Source: SIG575 sp045595725 (GTDB taxonomy: Bacteria; Bacillota; Clostridia; Oscillospirales; Acutalibacteraceae). Taken from it: 15,005 nucleotides of DNA. Where the stretch lies: positions 1-15,005 of the forward strand of contig JAZOAY010000033.1 of assembly GCA_045595725.1 (NCBI GenBank). The letters are read 5' to 3'. Under the pieces are notes generated by a model that ran no database searches, was not told the origin of the DNA, and saw nothing but the letters and a program-made list of their open reading frames with translations. The translations under genes and the position numbers were made by a program. Positions 6,042-14,818 of the stretch are shown one piece after another; position 1 is the first letter of the stretch; each line of letters begins with the position of its first letter.

Positions 6042-7376
6042 TCAACCGAGAATAGAACTTAAATCAAAGCCTTCTCCCATGTAGTCACCGAGACCTTTTG
6101 CTGCATTCTGAACCATAATGTTCATAAAATCTTCAGCAAATGTATCAAGTTCTACCTCTGCCATATCGCCTGTTTCCATGTTTTTAAGCATTGCTTTATT
6201 GTTATCAATTTCGCTATCGCCTAAAACCATTGAATACTGAGCACCGATTTTACCTGCGAATTTCATCTGTGCTTTGACTGAACGACCAACAACATCAAAC
6301 TGTGCACTGATGCCACCTGCTCTTAAATCTGTTACAATTTCAGATGCTGCAAGAGAAGCTTTTTCACCGATTGATGCAATATAAACTTCACATCCTCTGC
6401 CTTCGGGAAGCTCAATTCCCTGAGCATCAAGAAGAAGAAGAAGTCTTTCAAGTCCCATTGCAAAACCAAGTGAGGGAGTATGGGCACCGCCCATTTCTTC
6501 AACAAGACCGTCGTATCTTCCTCCACCGCAGACTGTTCCCTGAGCACCGATTTCAGTTGACACAAATTCAAAAACAGTTTTTGTATAATAGTCAAGTCCT
6601 CTTACAATCTGAGGATTAATTTTATAATCAATTTTCATTGTTTCAAGATATTTCTTTACCATCTCAAAATGTTCTTTACATTCATCGCAAAGAAAATCAA
6701 GAACAACGGGAGCTTTTTCTGCAATACCTGAACAAACAGGGCTTTTGCAGTCAAGAATTCTCATAGGATTTCTGTCAAGTCTGTCAAGACATGTTTCACA
6801 GAGATCCTCTTTATAACTTTCAAAATATTCCTTGAGTGCTTTGTGATATTCTGCACGGCATTTTGGACAACCGATTGAGTTTATCTGAAGTTCAAGATTC
6901 TTAATTCCGAGAAATCCGAAAATCTCATTTGCAAGAGAAATAATTTCCGCATCAGCAGCAGGTGATGCTGTACCGAAACATTCAACACCGAACTGATGGA
7001 ATTCTCTGAGTCTGCCTGCCTGAGGTTTTTCATATCTGTAACATGAAGTTACATAGCATACTTTCTGAGGAAGTGCATCATTAAAAAGACCGTGTTCAAG
7101 GAAAGCACGGACTGCACCTGCAGTTCCTTCAGGTCGGAGCGTAATTGAACGGTCGCCCTTATCTGTGAATGTGTACATTTCTTTTTGTACAACGTCTGTT
7201 GTGTCACCGACCGAACGCTGAAAAAGTTCTGTCTGTTCAAACACGGGAGTTCTTATTTCTTTGAAACCGAATGTTTCTGCAATTTCAAGAGCAGTTTTTT
7301 CCACAAACTGATTTTTATAACTTACTGCAGGCAGAACATCCTGTGTTCCTTTGATTGCTTTGATATTTAACTGCAT
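6042..7376 (-). CDS. hisS: Histidyl-tRNA synthetase
   Basis: This class II synthetase charges tRNA-His and is normally a cytosolic homodimer. Its 444 residues are slightly longer than the roughly 420-430 of common bacterial forms. Visible landmarks: KGTQDVLP (9-16), the LRPEGTAGAVR loop (80-90), motif 2 CYRYEKPQAGRLREFHQFG (112-130), the HisA motif RGLDYYTKTVFEF (259-271), CGGGRYDGL (283-291), motif 3 SLGFAMGLERL, and a C-terminal anticodon domain. The insertion domain carries Cys pairs at 170/173, 193/196, 210/215 and 230/233, which suggests bound metal as in other clostridial enzymes. The SD AAAGGA lies eight bases before the ATG. It is co-oriented with and 57 bp after gyrA, with a hairpin between them. 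No T-box leader or separate promoter is visible. Confidence 0.97.
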   Translation of the reverse strand: MQLNIKAIKGTQDVLPAVSYKNQFVEKTALEIAETFGFKEIRTPVFEQTELFQRSVGDTTDVVQKEMYTFTDKGDRSITLRPEGTAGAVRAFLEHGLFNDALPQKVCYVTSCYRYEKPQAGRLREFHQFGVECFGTASPAADAEIISLANEIFGFLGIKNLELQINSIGCPKCRAEYHKALKEYFESYKEDLCETCLDRLDRNPMRILDCKSPVCSGIAEKAPVVLDFLCDECKEHFEMVKKYLETMKIDYKINPQIVRGLDYYTKTVFEFVSTEIGAQGTVCGGGRYDGLVEEMGGAHTPSLGFAMGLERLLLLLDAQGIELPEGRGCEVYIASIGEKASLAASEIVTDLRAGGISAQFDVVGRSVKAQMKFAGKIGAQYSMVLGDSEIDNNKAMLKNMETGDMAEVELDTFAEDFMNIMVQNAAKGLGDYMGEGFDLSSILG

Positions 7377-7393
7377 AAAAACTATCCTTTCGG

Positions 7394-7425
7394 AAAAACA
7401 GCCGATAAAAATTTACCGACTGTTT
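7394..7425 (-). terminator. Hairpin with short U run between gyrA and hisS
   Basis: Minus-strand AAACAGTCGG (7425-7416) pairs with TCGGCTGTTT (7405-7396) with two G-T wobbles. The stem extends through AT pairs and is followed by a T5 run ending at 7394. It lies 8 bp after the gyrA stop and 17 bp before the hisS start, and there is no space for a promoter after it. It therefore probably terminates only part of the transcripts, or is a processing or stability element. Confidence 0.65.
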
Positions 7426-7433
7426 AATTTATA

Positions 7434-9932
7434 TTACTGATTTTCCTCTGCTGTTTCTGATTCAGCTTCTTCTGACTCTTCCTCAGCATCAATATGCTCT
7501 GTAGTAGTCATTGTTGCAAGTCTTTCTCCCTCTGTAACTTTCATTACACGGACACCCTTTGAAGGTCTTGCAAATGTGCTGATTTCGTTTGCAGGAATTC
7601 TGATGATAATACCGTCTGAAGAAATGAGGATTACATCGTCGTTTTCTTCAACAACGCTGATTGCACTCACATCACCGAACTGTTCAGTACGGTAGTTCAT
7701 AACACCCTTACCGCCTCTTGACTGAATACGATAATCATCATTGTTACTTCTTCTTCCGTAACCTCTTTCATTAACTGTCAGAACTGTTGTGCCTTCTCTG
7801 ATAACATCAAAACCGATAACCTCGTCACCGTCTCTAAGTTCAATTGCCTTAACACCTCTTGCAGTTCTGCCCAGAACTCGTGCATCGCTCTCATTAAAGC
7901 GGATACACATACCTTTCTTAGTTGCAACAAGAAGATCATCGTTGCCTGAAGTCAGTTTAACCCATGCAAGCTCGTCGCCTTCGTCAAGATTAACTGCAAT
8001 AATACCTTTTTTGCGTACATTCTTATATTCATCAACAGATGTTCTCTTGATAATACCATTGCGTGTTACCATGCAAACAAATTTATCATCATCTTCTTCT
8101 GGTCTGACGCGAATCATTGCAGTAACTTTTTCTTCCTGAGTGATGGGAAGAAGGTTAACAATATTCATACCCTTACTTGTACGGCTGCCTTCAGGAATTT
8201 CATAACCTTTAAGACGGTAGGTTCTGCCGGCATTTGTGAAGAACACAACATAATCATGGGTTGAACATGTAAACATTGTTTCAACAATATCTTCTTCACG
8301 GCGGGTAAGACCTTTCACACCTCGTCCGCCTCTTCTCTGGATCTGATAAGTTTCAGTAGGCTGACGTTTGATATAACCGAGAGTTGTCATTGTGTAAACA
8401 CATTCTTCTTCCGGAATAAGGTCTTCAATGTCAACTTCACCGCTGACGTTTGCAATTTCAGTTCTTCTGTCGTCACCGAATTTTTCACCGATTGCAACCG
8501 CTTCTTCTTTGACAATTGCAAGAACTCTGTGTTCATTTGCAAGAATATCGAGATAATCTGCGATTTTTTCTTTAAGAGCAAGAAGTTCTTCTTCAATTTT
8601 TTCTTTTTCAAGACCTGTCAACTGACCAAGACGCATCTGAACAATTGCCTGAGCCTGAACATCGTCAAAATCAAAGCGCGCCATAAGGGCTTCTTTACCT
8701 TCTGCAATACTCTTTGAATTTCTGAGAATTGAGATAACCTCATCAATAAAATCAAGTGCTTTTTTGAGAGCCTCTAAAATATGTGCTCTTTCCTGAGCTT
8801 TTCTGAGATTAAAACGTGTTCTTCTTGTAATAACCTCGCACTGATATTTTATATAGTACTGAAGAATTTCTTTAAGTGTAAGAATTTTCGGAACACCGTC
8901 AACAATAACAAGGTTAATAACACCGAAAGTTGTCTGAAGCTGTGTATAAGTATAAAGCTGATTAAGAACAACCTGAGGATTAGCGTCTCTTTTCAGGTCA
9001 ATCTGAATATGCATACCTTCACGTGAAGAATAGTCATTGATATCAGCAATACCTTCAATTCTCTTATCTTTAACAAGGTCTGCCATACTTTCAATAAGTC
9101 TTGCCTTGTTGACACCGTAAGGAATTTCAGTAACATTGATTGAAAATCTTCCGTTTTTATTTTCAACAATTTCCGCACGTGCACGTACAATAACTTTACC
9201 TTTACCTGTAGCGTATGCAGCACGGATACCTGATTTACCCATGATAATACCATGTGTGGGAAAGTCAGGTCCTTTGATATGTTCCATAATGTCATCAAGA
9301 GAAGCATCAGGATTATCAATAACACAACACATACCGTCAATAACTTCTTTCAAGTTATGAGGAGGCATGTTTGTTGCCATGCCGACAGCAATACCCATTG
9401 AACCGTTTACAAGAATATTTGGAAATCTTGAGGGCAGAACAGTGGGTTCTTTAAGACGGTCGTCATAGTTCATTGCAAAGTCAACTGTTTCTTTGTCAAT
9501 GTCTGTAAGCATTTCAAGAGCAATTTTGCTCATTCTTGACTCTGTATAACGGTAAGCAGCAGGTGGGTCACCGTCAACAGAACCGAAGTTACCGTGACCG
9601 TCAACAAGCATATATCTCATTGAGAAATCCTGTGCAAGACGTACCATTGCATCATAAACTGATGAGTCACCGTGGGGGTGATATCTACCGAGAACTGAAC
9701 CGACTGTGTCAGCACACTTTCTGTGGGCTTTATCGGGAGTAAGACCGTTTTCGTGCATTGTGTAAAGAATTCTTCTGTGAACAGGTTTGAGACCGTCACG
9801 AACATCGGGAAGTGCACGGGAAACAATAACTGACATTGAATAATCAAGAAATGAGTTTCTCATTTCACTATCAATGTCCACATTTATAATTTTTGAATCT
9901 TCAAATGATTGAATTTTATGTTCTTCGCTCAT
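7434..9932 (-). CDS. gyrA: DNA gyrase subunit A
   Basis: This is the DNA-breaking and rejoining subunit of gyrase, forming A2B2 with GyrB to introduce negative supercoils. It has 832 residues from the chosen start. The N-terminal winged-helix/tower domain contains SRALPDVRDGLKPVHRRILY and the catalytic Tyr129 (AYRYTESR). The quinolone-determining region reads HPHGDSSVYD with the sensitive-type Ser90 and Asp94. The GyrA box QRRGGRG at 532-538 begins the C-terminal beta-pinwheel and marks true gyrase rather than topoisomerase IV. The C-terminal tail is highly acidic (Glu/Ser/Ala). An in-frame GTG at 9941 sits only three bases from AAGGA. The ATG at 9932 is about 12 bases from it; I prefer the ATG, with moderate certainty. 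It lies 37 bp after gyrB. Confidence 0.97.
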   Translation of the reverse strand: MSEEHKIQSFEDSKIINVDIDSEMRNSFLDYSMSVIVSRALPDVRDGLKPVHRRILYTMHENGLTPDKAHRKCADTVGSVLGRYHPHGDSSVYDAMVRLAQDFSMRYMLVDGHGNFGSVDGDPPAAYRYTESRMSKIALEMLTDIDKETVDFAMNYDDRLKEPTVLPSRFPNILVNGSMGIAVGMATNMPPHNLKEVIDGMCCVIDNPDASLDDIMEHIKGPDFPTHGIIMGKSGIRAAYATGKGKVIVRARAEIVENKNGRFSINVTEIPYGVNKARLIESMADLVKDKRIEGIADINDYSSREGMHIQIDLKRDANPQVVLNQLYTYTQLQTTFGVINLVIVDGVPKILTLKEILQYYIKYQCEVITRRTRFNLRKAQERAHILEALKKALDFIDEVISILRNSKSIAEGKEALMARFDFDDVQAQAIVQMRLGQLTGLEKEKIEEELLALKEKIADYLDILANEHRVLAIVKEEAVAIGEKFGDDRRTEIANVSGEVDIEDLIPEEECVYTMTTLGYIKRQPTETYQIQRRGGRGVKGLTRREEDIVETMFTCSTHDYVVFFTNAGRTYRLKGYEIPEGSRTSKGMNIVNLLPITQEEKVTAMIRVRPEEDDDKFVCMVTRNGIIKRTSVDEYKNVRKKGIIAVNLDEGDELAWVKLTSGNDDLLVATKKGMCIRFNESDARVLGRTARGVKAIELRDGDEVIGFDVIREGTTVLTVNERGYGRRSNNDDYRIQSRGGKGVMNYRTEQFGDVSAISVVEENDDVILISSDGIIIRIPANEISTFARPSKGVRVMKVTEGERLATMTTTEHIDAEEESEEAESETAEENQ

Positions 9933-9969
9933 TACATTCACCGTTCCTTATTTTTTTACCAAAACAAAA

Positions 9970-11976
9970 TCAGACGTCAAGGTTCTTAACGTATTTTGCA
10001 TTCTTCTCAATAAATTCACGTCTGGGTTCAACCTTATCGCCCATAAGAATTGAGAATGTTTCATCTGCTTTCATTGCATCGTCAATATTTACTCTGAGCA
10101 TAGTTCTGTATGCAGGGTCCATAGTTGTTTCCCAGAGCTGCTGTGCGTCCATTTCACCAAGACCTTTGTAACGCTGAATGTCGCAGCTTCCGCCAAATTC
10201 TTCAATTGCTTCATTTCTTTCTTCATCAGAGAATGCATATTTTACTTTTTTACCCTTTGAAATTTTGAAAAGGGGTGGTTGTGCAATATAGACATGTCCT
10301 TCTTCAATAAGAGGACGCATATATCTGAAGAAGAAAGTAAGAAGAAGTGTTCTGATATGAGCACCGTCAACGTCAGCATCGGCCATTATAACAATTTTTC
10401 CGTATCTGAGTTTTGTTATATCAAAATCTTCACCGATACCTGTACCGAGTGCAAGAACAACAGGAGTCAATTTATCGTTACCGATAACTTTATCAAGTCT
10501 TGCCTTCTCAACGTTGAGCATTTTACCCCAAAGAGGAAGAATTGCCTGATATTCTCTGTCACGTCCGTTCTTTGCAGAGCCGCCTGCAGAGTCACCCTCT
10601 ACGATGTAAATTTCAGTAAGAGTTGAATCCTTTGAAGTACAGTCTGCAAGTTTGCCGGGAAGTGAGTTTGATTCAAGTGCAGATTTTCTTCTTGCTAAAT
10701 CTCTTGCTTTACGTGCTGCTTCTCTTGCACGTGCTGCTTCAAGTGCTTTATTAAAAATAGCTTTTATAACTGCAGGATTTTCTTCAAAATATGTTGTCAG
10801 TTTTTCATAAACTGTCTGTGAAACAAGGGGAGTGATATCCGTGTTACCAAGTTTACCTTTTGTCTGACCTTCAAATTCAGCTTCTGTAAGTTTAACGCTG
10901 ATAACTGCTGTAAGACCTTCTCTTACATCATCACCGGAAAGTTTTTTATCACCGTCTTTAAGAATATTATATTTTTTACCGTAATCGTTAAAAACGCGTG
11001 TAAGTGCAGTTTTAAAACCTGTTTCATGAGTACCGCCGTCAACTGTACGTACATTATTAGCAAATGAAAGAATTGTTTCATTGTAACCGTCATTATACAT
11101 AAGTGCAACTTCTGCACTTCTGTCACCGCTTACTGATGAAAAATGGATTGCATTTTCATGCAGAGGTGTAAGTCCTCTTGATTCATTGATATACTCAACA
11201 AAACTACCGATACCGCCTTCATAACAATAAACTTCTTCAACGATGTTTTCAGGGTCACGGCTGTCTGTCAATGTAAGTTTAAGACCTGCATTAAGGAATG
11301 CAGTTTCACGTAGTCTTCTCTGAAGTGTCTCAAATTCATATTCTGTTGTTTCTGTAAAAACTTCCGGGTCAGCCTTGAATTTAACAAGAGTTCCTGTTTC
11401 GTTTGTATCACCTACGATTTCAAGTTCTGTCTCTATGTTACCTCTTGTAAATCTCTGACGGTGAATATGTCCGTCACGGGAAACTTCTACTTCAAGCCAC
11501 TCTGAAAGAGCATTAACAACCGAAGAACCAACACCGTGAAGACCGCCTGAAACTTTATAACCGCTTCCTCCGAATTTACCGCCGGCATGAAGAACTGTCA
11601 GAACAACAGTTACTGAAGGAAGACCTGTTTTTTCATTTATTTCAACTGGAATACCACGTCCGTTATCTCTTACAGATATAACATTATCGGGATGAATTTC
11701 TACCTCAATATGAGTACAGAAACCTGCAAGAGTTTCGTCAACAGAGTTGTCAACTATTTCATAAACAAGATGATGAAGTCCTTTAGGACCTGTTGAACCG
11801 ATATACATACCGGGACGTTTTCTAACAGCTTCAAGTCCTTCAAGAACCTGAATCTGGTCAGCACCGTATTCATCGTTAACAGCAGTATCCATTTCTGTTT
11901 CATCGTCAAATTTAATCAGTTTTTCTTCCATGATTTCTTCCTGATTTTCTTTTTCGATGTTTTCAAAATTATCCAA
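9970..11976 (-). CDS. gyrB: DNA gyrase subunit B
   Basis: This is the ATPase and TOPRIM subunit of gyrase, partner of the adjacent gyrA. It has 668 residues from the chosen start. The GHKL ATPase domain shows QIQVLEGLEAVRKRPGMYIG, EIVDNSVDE, DNGRGIPVEI and GLHGVGSSVVNALS. The transducer domain follows. The TOPRIM domain has EGDSAGGSAKNG starting at Glu460 and DADVDG from Asp533, and the C-terminus contains QRYKGLGEMDAQQLWETTM. The start is unclear. An ATG at 11991 lacks an SD, but its own sequence contains GGAGGG, exactly seven bases before a TTG at 11976, which I chose. A further ATG at 11931 has a weaker AGGA. In every case an acidic N-terminal extension of about 20-46 residues precedes the conserved core. 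Confidence 0.96.
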   Translation of the reverse strand: MDNFENIEKENQEEIMEEKLIKFDDETEMDTAVNDEYGADQIQVLEGLEAVRKRPGMYIGSTGPKGLHHLVYEIVDNSVDETLAGFCTHIEVEIHPDNVISVRDNGRGIPVEINEKTGLPSVTVVLTVLHAGGKFGGSGYKVSGGLHGVGSSVVNALSEWLEVEVSRDGHIHRQRFTRGNIETELEIVGDTNETGTLVKFKADPEVFTETTEYEFETLQRRLRETAFLNAGLKLTLTDSRDPENIVEEVYCYEGGIGSFVEYINESRGLTPLHENAIHFSSVSGDRSAEVALMYNDGYNETILSFANNVRTVDGGTHETGFKTALTRVFNDYGKKYNILKDGDKKLSGDDVREGLTAVISVKLTEAEFEGQTKGKLGNTDITPLVSQTVYEKLTTYFEENPAVIKAIFNKALEAARAREAARKARDLARRKSALESNSLPGKLADCTSKDSTLTEIYIVEGDSAGGSAKNGRDREYQAILPLWGKMLNVEKARLDKVIGNDKLTPVVLALGTGIGEDFDITKLRYGKIVIMADADVDGAHIRTLLLTFFFRYMRPLIEEGHVYIAQPPLFKISKGKKVKYAFSDEERNEAIEEFGGSCDIQRYKGLGEMDAQQLWETTMDPAYRTMLRVNIDDAMKADETFSILMGDKVEPRREFIEKNAKYVKNLDV

Positions 11977-12015
11977 TGTTATACCCTCCATAAACCTGAT
12001 AAAATTATTCCGGTT

Positions 12016-12285
12016 TTATTTGTTGTTTTCATAAATATTTGCAGCTCTTTTAAGGAGCGTTGATGAGGAAATCTGGGATATATAAATTCTGTTACCCTCT
12101 TCTTTGTTATTTGTAAGAATAAAAGTTTTAGGTAATTCAAAACTTACATTAATAACCTGTTTATTTTTTTCAGCAACTGCAAGATAATCTCTCGTTGCTT
12201 TAGAAACAGTTGTATTATCAAGATCAAATATTCCTATAATATCATCCTGCATTATAACCGTTTCCTGACCTAAATGAAGGTACAT
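12016..12285 (-). CDS. remB: RemB-like DUF370 protein (extracellular matrix regulator family)
   Basis: The protein has 89 residues and starts MYLHLGQETVI, then DIIGIFDLDNTTVS, and later shows ISQISSSTLLKRAA. These are the hallmark positions of Bacillus subtilis RemB (YaaB), including the Ser-Ser-Ser-Thr-Leu near the C-terminus. The position between recF and gyrB is also the conserved one. In B. subtilis RemA and RemB activate biofilm matrix genes, but the role in Clostridia is not established, so the symbol rests on similarity and synteny. The SD AAGGTGA overlaps the recF stop, with a gap of nine bases, so translation is probably coupled to recF. No promoter is visible in front of it. Confidence 0.88.
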   Translation of the reverse strand: MYLHLGQETVIMQDDIIGIFDLDNTTVSKATRDYLAVAEKNKQVINVSFELPKTFILTNNKEEGNRIYISQISSSTLLKRAANIYENNK

Positions 12286-12294
12286 AAAATCACC

Positions 12295-13389
12295 TTAAAT
12301 TATTTTTCCGTTTTCAACATGAAAACTTTTACCGCTCTGCATTCTCAATACCTGCGTAGGTTCACAACAAGAAATAAAAACCTGCCAGTCCTTTAATTTA
12401 TTTAAAATATAATCCTGACGTCCTGTATCAAGCTCACTCATAACATCATCAAGAAGTGCTACAGGTTGTTCATTATTTATTTGTTTTATAAGTGATGCTT
12501 CAGCAAGTTTGAGAGATAATGCTGCAGACCTTTGCTGACCTTGTGAACCGAAATTTTTTATGTTTTTTGAATTTAAAATTACATCAAAGTCATCTCTGTG
12601 AGGACCTTTGGAAGTAAATTTATTTTTTATATCGTTTTCACGCGATTTTTTAAGAGCATTTGAAAGAGATAAAATAATATCTTTTTCTTCATTTTTATTT
12701 TCTCTGCCTACCTGATTGTATTTTATTTCAAGAATTTCTTTGCCGTTTGAAATACCATCGTAAATTTCTATTGCTGATTTAGTCAGAGAGTCTGTATATT
12801 TAATTCTTTCAGCAGTAATTTTTCCGCCTAAATTTGCAATGGTTTCATCCCAACAATCAAGCATATCAAATTCATATGATGTATTGTTAAAATTTTTAAG
12901 TAAAGCATTTCTCTGTTTCATGCTTCTTACATAATCTGAAAGCATTCTTGCATAAGAAGGTTTTAACTGACTTATTGCAATATCAAGAAATCTTCTTTTT
13001 TCATCAGGTCCGCCTTTTATTAAATTAAGATGTGACGGCGAAAAAACTACGGAAAAAAATTCTCCTATAATACTTCGGGGTGATACCATTTTAACTCCGT
13101 TTTTATAAGTTTCCTGCTTAGAAATATCACTCAGAAGTGTTATATTCTGTTCACGATTTTCTGAAAAATAGTCCATTGAAATTTCATATTTTTCTTCATC
13201 ATAAGGAATCATTTCCGAATTTTTTCTTGTACGGAAACTTTTAAAACCGGTAAAAAGCCATATTGCTTCAATAATGTTTGTTTTACCCTGACCATTTTCA
13301 CCGTAAATAACATTTATCCCTTTATCCGGAATAAATTCTAAATCTTTTAAATTACGAAAACTTTTAGCTTCAAATTTTGTAATTATCAT
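12295..13389 (-). CDS. recF: DNA replication and repair protein RecF
   Basis: RecF is an SMC-like ATPase that, with RecO and RecR, loads RecA at single-strand gaps. At 364 residues this is the standard length. Walker A is GENGQGKT (30-37), the ABC signature is GSQGQQRSAALSLKLAE (from 281), and Walker B is VALLDDVMSELD (310-321). The KGPHRDDFDV motif lies at 261-270. The start ATG follows the yaaA stop by a single base and has no convincing SD, which suggests translation coupled to yaaA. The dnaN-yaaA-recF order matches that of B. subtilis and many clostridia. Confidence 0.97.
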   Translation of the reverse strand: MIITKFEAKSFRNLKDLEFIPDKGINVIYGENGQGKTNIIEAIWLFTGFKSFRTRKNSEMIPYDEEKYEISMDYFSENREQNITLLSDISKQETYKNGVKMVSPRSIIGEFFSVVFSPSHLNLIKGGPDEKRRFLDIAISQLKPSYARMLSDYVRSMKQRNALLKNFNNTSYEFDMLDCWDETIANLGGKITAERIKYTDSLTKSAIEIYDGISNGKEILEIKYNQVGRENKNEEKDIILSLSNALKKSRENDIKNKFTSKGPHRDDFDVILNSKNIKNFGSQGQQRSAALSLKLAEASLIKQINNEQPVALLDDVMSELDTGRQDYILNKLKDWQVFISCCEPTQVLRMQSGKSFHVENGKII

Positions 13390-13390
13390 T

Positions 13391-13630
13391 TTAAATTATC
13401 TCATAAATTTTTCTTTCAAATTCTGCTTTGTCACCTACACGCATTTTTTTACCGCGTTGTGTGCAGATTTCTCCGTTTACTTTGACTTCGCCTTCCTGAA
13501 TCACTATTTTTGCATGACCGCCTGACTGAACTGCATCACACATTTTAAGAAAAGCATCAAGTCTGATAAATTCAGTTGATATTGAAATTTTTTTAGTTTC
13601 TTTTTCTTTGATTTTAACTTTTATTTTCAT
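13391..13630 (-). CDS. yaaA: S4-domain-like RNA-binding protein YaaA
   Basis: The protein has 79 residues and is rich in Lys and Glu. Residues 21-71 follow the S4 fold wording: FIRLDAFLKMCDAVQSGGHAK, then Gly-Glu-Val-x-Val-Asn-Gly, then a basic RGKKMRVGD turn. The position between dnaN and recF is diagnostic for YaaA/RlbA-type proteins (a DIFFERENT family from the peroxide-stress YaaA of E. coli). The likely role is RNA or ribosome binding; no specific function is proven. Its ATG overlaps the dnaN stop (TAATG), and GAGGT inside the end of dnaN, about ten bases upstream, serves as SD. This is tight coupling within the operon. Confidence 0.92.
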   Translation of the reverse strand: MKIKVKIKEKETKKISISTEFIRLDAFLKMCDAVQSGGHAKIVIQEGEVKVNGEICTQRGKKMRVGDKAEFERKIYEII

Positions 13631-14736
13631 TATGCTTTCAACCTCATAGGTAAAACAAGATAAAGGAAATTATCGTTTTCGGGCGGAAGAATAACGATGG
13701 GAGAAGTAGGTCCGTTAAGTTCAATTCTTACCTCGTCAACGTTACAATTTTTAAGTGCATCAAAAATATATCTGTTATTGAAACCGATTTCAACACGACC
13801 GCCGTCAATTTTTGCAGGAATTTTATCGTTTGCAGTACCGACGGAAGTTACACTTGAAATTTTAATTGAATCTGTATCAAAAATACATCTCAGGGGACTC
13901 TTGAATTTATCTGTGATAATAAGAGAAGTTCTTTCAATACTCTGAATAAAAGTTTTTGTGTCAACACGTGCCACAGTTGTTCCTGAAAGAGGAATTGCAG
14001 TTGTGTAATTAAGAAATTCACCTTCAAGAAGTCTTGAAACAATTGTATAATTATCAACTTCAAAACTGATATGTCTTTTACCAACATTAATTGCTATTAC
14101 ACCATCAGGTGAAGAAGCAGTTTTAACAACTTCATCAATTGATTTTGCAGGTACAACGAATGAAACATCATTTCCTGAGTAATCTATGTTTTCTGTTCTT
14201 ATTGCAAGACGGAAACCGTCGAGAGCAACAAGTTTGATTTTCTTTTCAGAAATTTCAAATTTTATACCTGTATGTATTACTTTTGAATCGTTGGCAGCAA
14301 CTGCAAAAATTGTCTGGCTGACCATTTCTTTAAGAATTTTGCTGTCAACAACAATCGGAAAACCTGAATCAACATTTGGAATTTCAGGAAAATCTGTTGC
14401 AGAAATTCCCATAAGTGAAAATTCTGATTCTCCACTTTTTATTTTATATTTAAGTCTGTCATCTTCTGAAAATATAGAAACTGTGTCTCCGGGAAGATGA
14501 CGAAGAATATCACAAAGAGTTTTTGCGTTGAGAACTATGCTTCCCGGTTCTTCTATTTTTGCATTTATTGAAGTATTGATACCTACTTCAAGATCATAAG
14601 CACTCAGAATAAGTTCATTACCGAGGGCTTTAAGTAAAATTCCTTCAATTGCAGGAATTGTTGATTTAGTTGAAACAACTTTCTGAATTACCTGACATAC
14701 TTCAGATAATTTCTGTGTGTCGCAAATTACTCTCAT
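13630..14736 (-). CDS. dnaN: DNA polymerase III beta subunit (sliding clamp)
   Basis: DnaN forms the ring-shaped dimer that tethers the replicative polymerase to DNA. The 368 residues are the expected length, with three clamp-fold repeats of about 120 residues. Conserved wording includes TKSTIPAIEGILL (23-35), SGESEFSLMG with the following DFPEIP, the central LVALDGFRLAIR, and the C-terminal LVLPMRL, part of the hydrophobic pocket that binds clamp partners. The SD GGAGG lies nine bases upstream of the ATG. It is the first gene leftwards from the oriC-like spacer and overlaps yaaA by one base. Confidence 0.97.
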   Translation of the reverse strand: MRVICDTQKLSEVCQVIQKVVSTKSTIPAIEGILLKALGNELILSAYDLEVGINTSINAKIEEPGSIVLNAKTLCDILRHLPGDTVSIFSEDDRLKYKIKSGESEFSLMGISATDFPEIPNVDSGFPIVVDSKILKEMVSQTIFAVAANDSKVIHTGIKFEISEKKIKLVALDGFRLAIRTENIDYSGNDVSFVVPAKSIDEVVKTASSPDGVIAINVGKRHISFEVDNYTIVSRLLEGEFLNYTTAIPLSGTTVARVDTKTFIQSIERTSLIITDKFKSPLRCIFDTDSIKISSVTSVGTANDKIPAKIDGGRVEIGFNNRYIFDALKNCNVDEVRIELNGPTSPIVILPPENDNFLYLVLPMRLKA

Positions 14737-14781
14737 CAGAAAAAACCTCCGTGATAAAGAAAATAAATAATATAATTATTT

Positions 14782-14796
14782 TAGTATTAGTAGTAG
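14782..14796 (+). other. DnaA-trio array
   Basis: TAG TAT TAG TAG TAG is followed directly by GGGC. Read 3' to 5' this is GAT GAT GAT TAT GAT, matching the DnaA-trio consensus that guides DnaA onto single-stranded DNA. It lies between a GC cluster with DnaA boxes and an A/T-only tract, as known origins do. Confidence 0.7.
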
Positions 14797-14800
14797 GGGC

Positions 14801-14818
14801 TGTTTAAAATGTGTAAAA
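14801..14818 (-). promoter_or_regulatory. Tandem DnaA boxes next to the unwinding site
   Basis: Two abutting 9-mers. On the minus strand they are TTTTACACA (14818-14810), a full match to TTWTNCACA, and TTTTAAACA (14809-14801), with one mismatch. They directly precede the GC cluster and trios. Confidence 0.72.

Noticed and set aside
9629..9670. Possible fluoroquinolone-resistance changes in gyrA
   Set aside because: The quinolone region reads GDSSVYD with the usual Ser and Asp, so there is no resistance substitution.
10470..10560. GyrB reads LPLWGKMLNVEKAR where E. coli has Arg at the Trp position
   Set aside because: To my memory this is a common clostridial variant and needs no special explanation.
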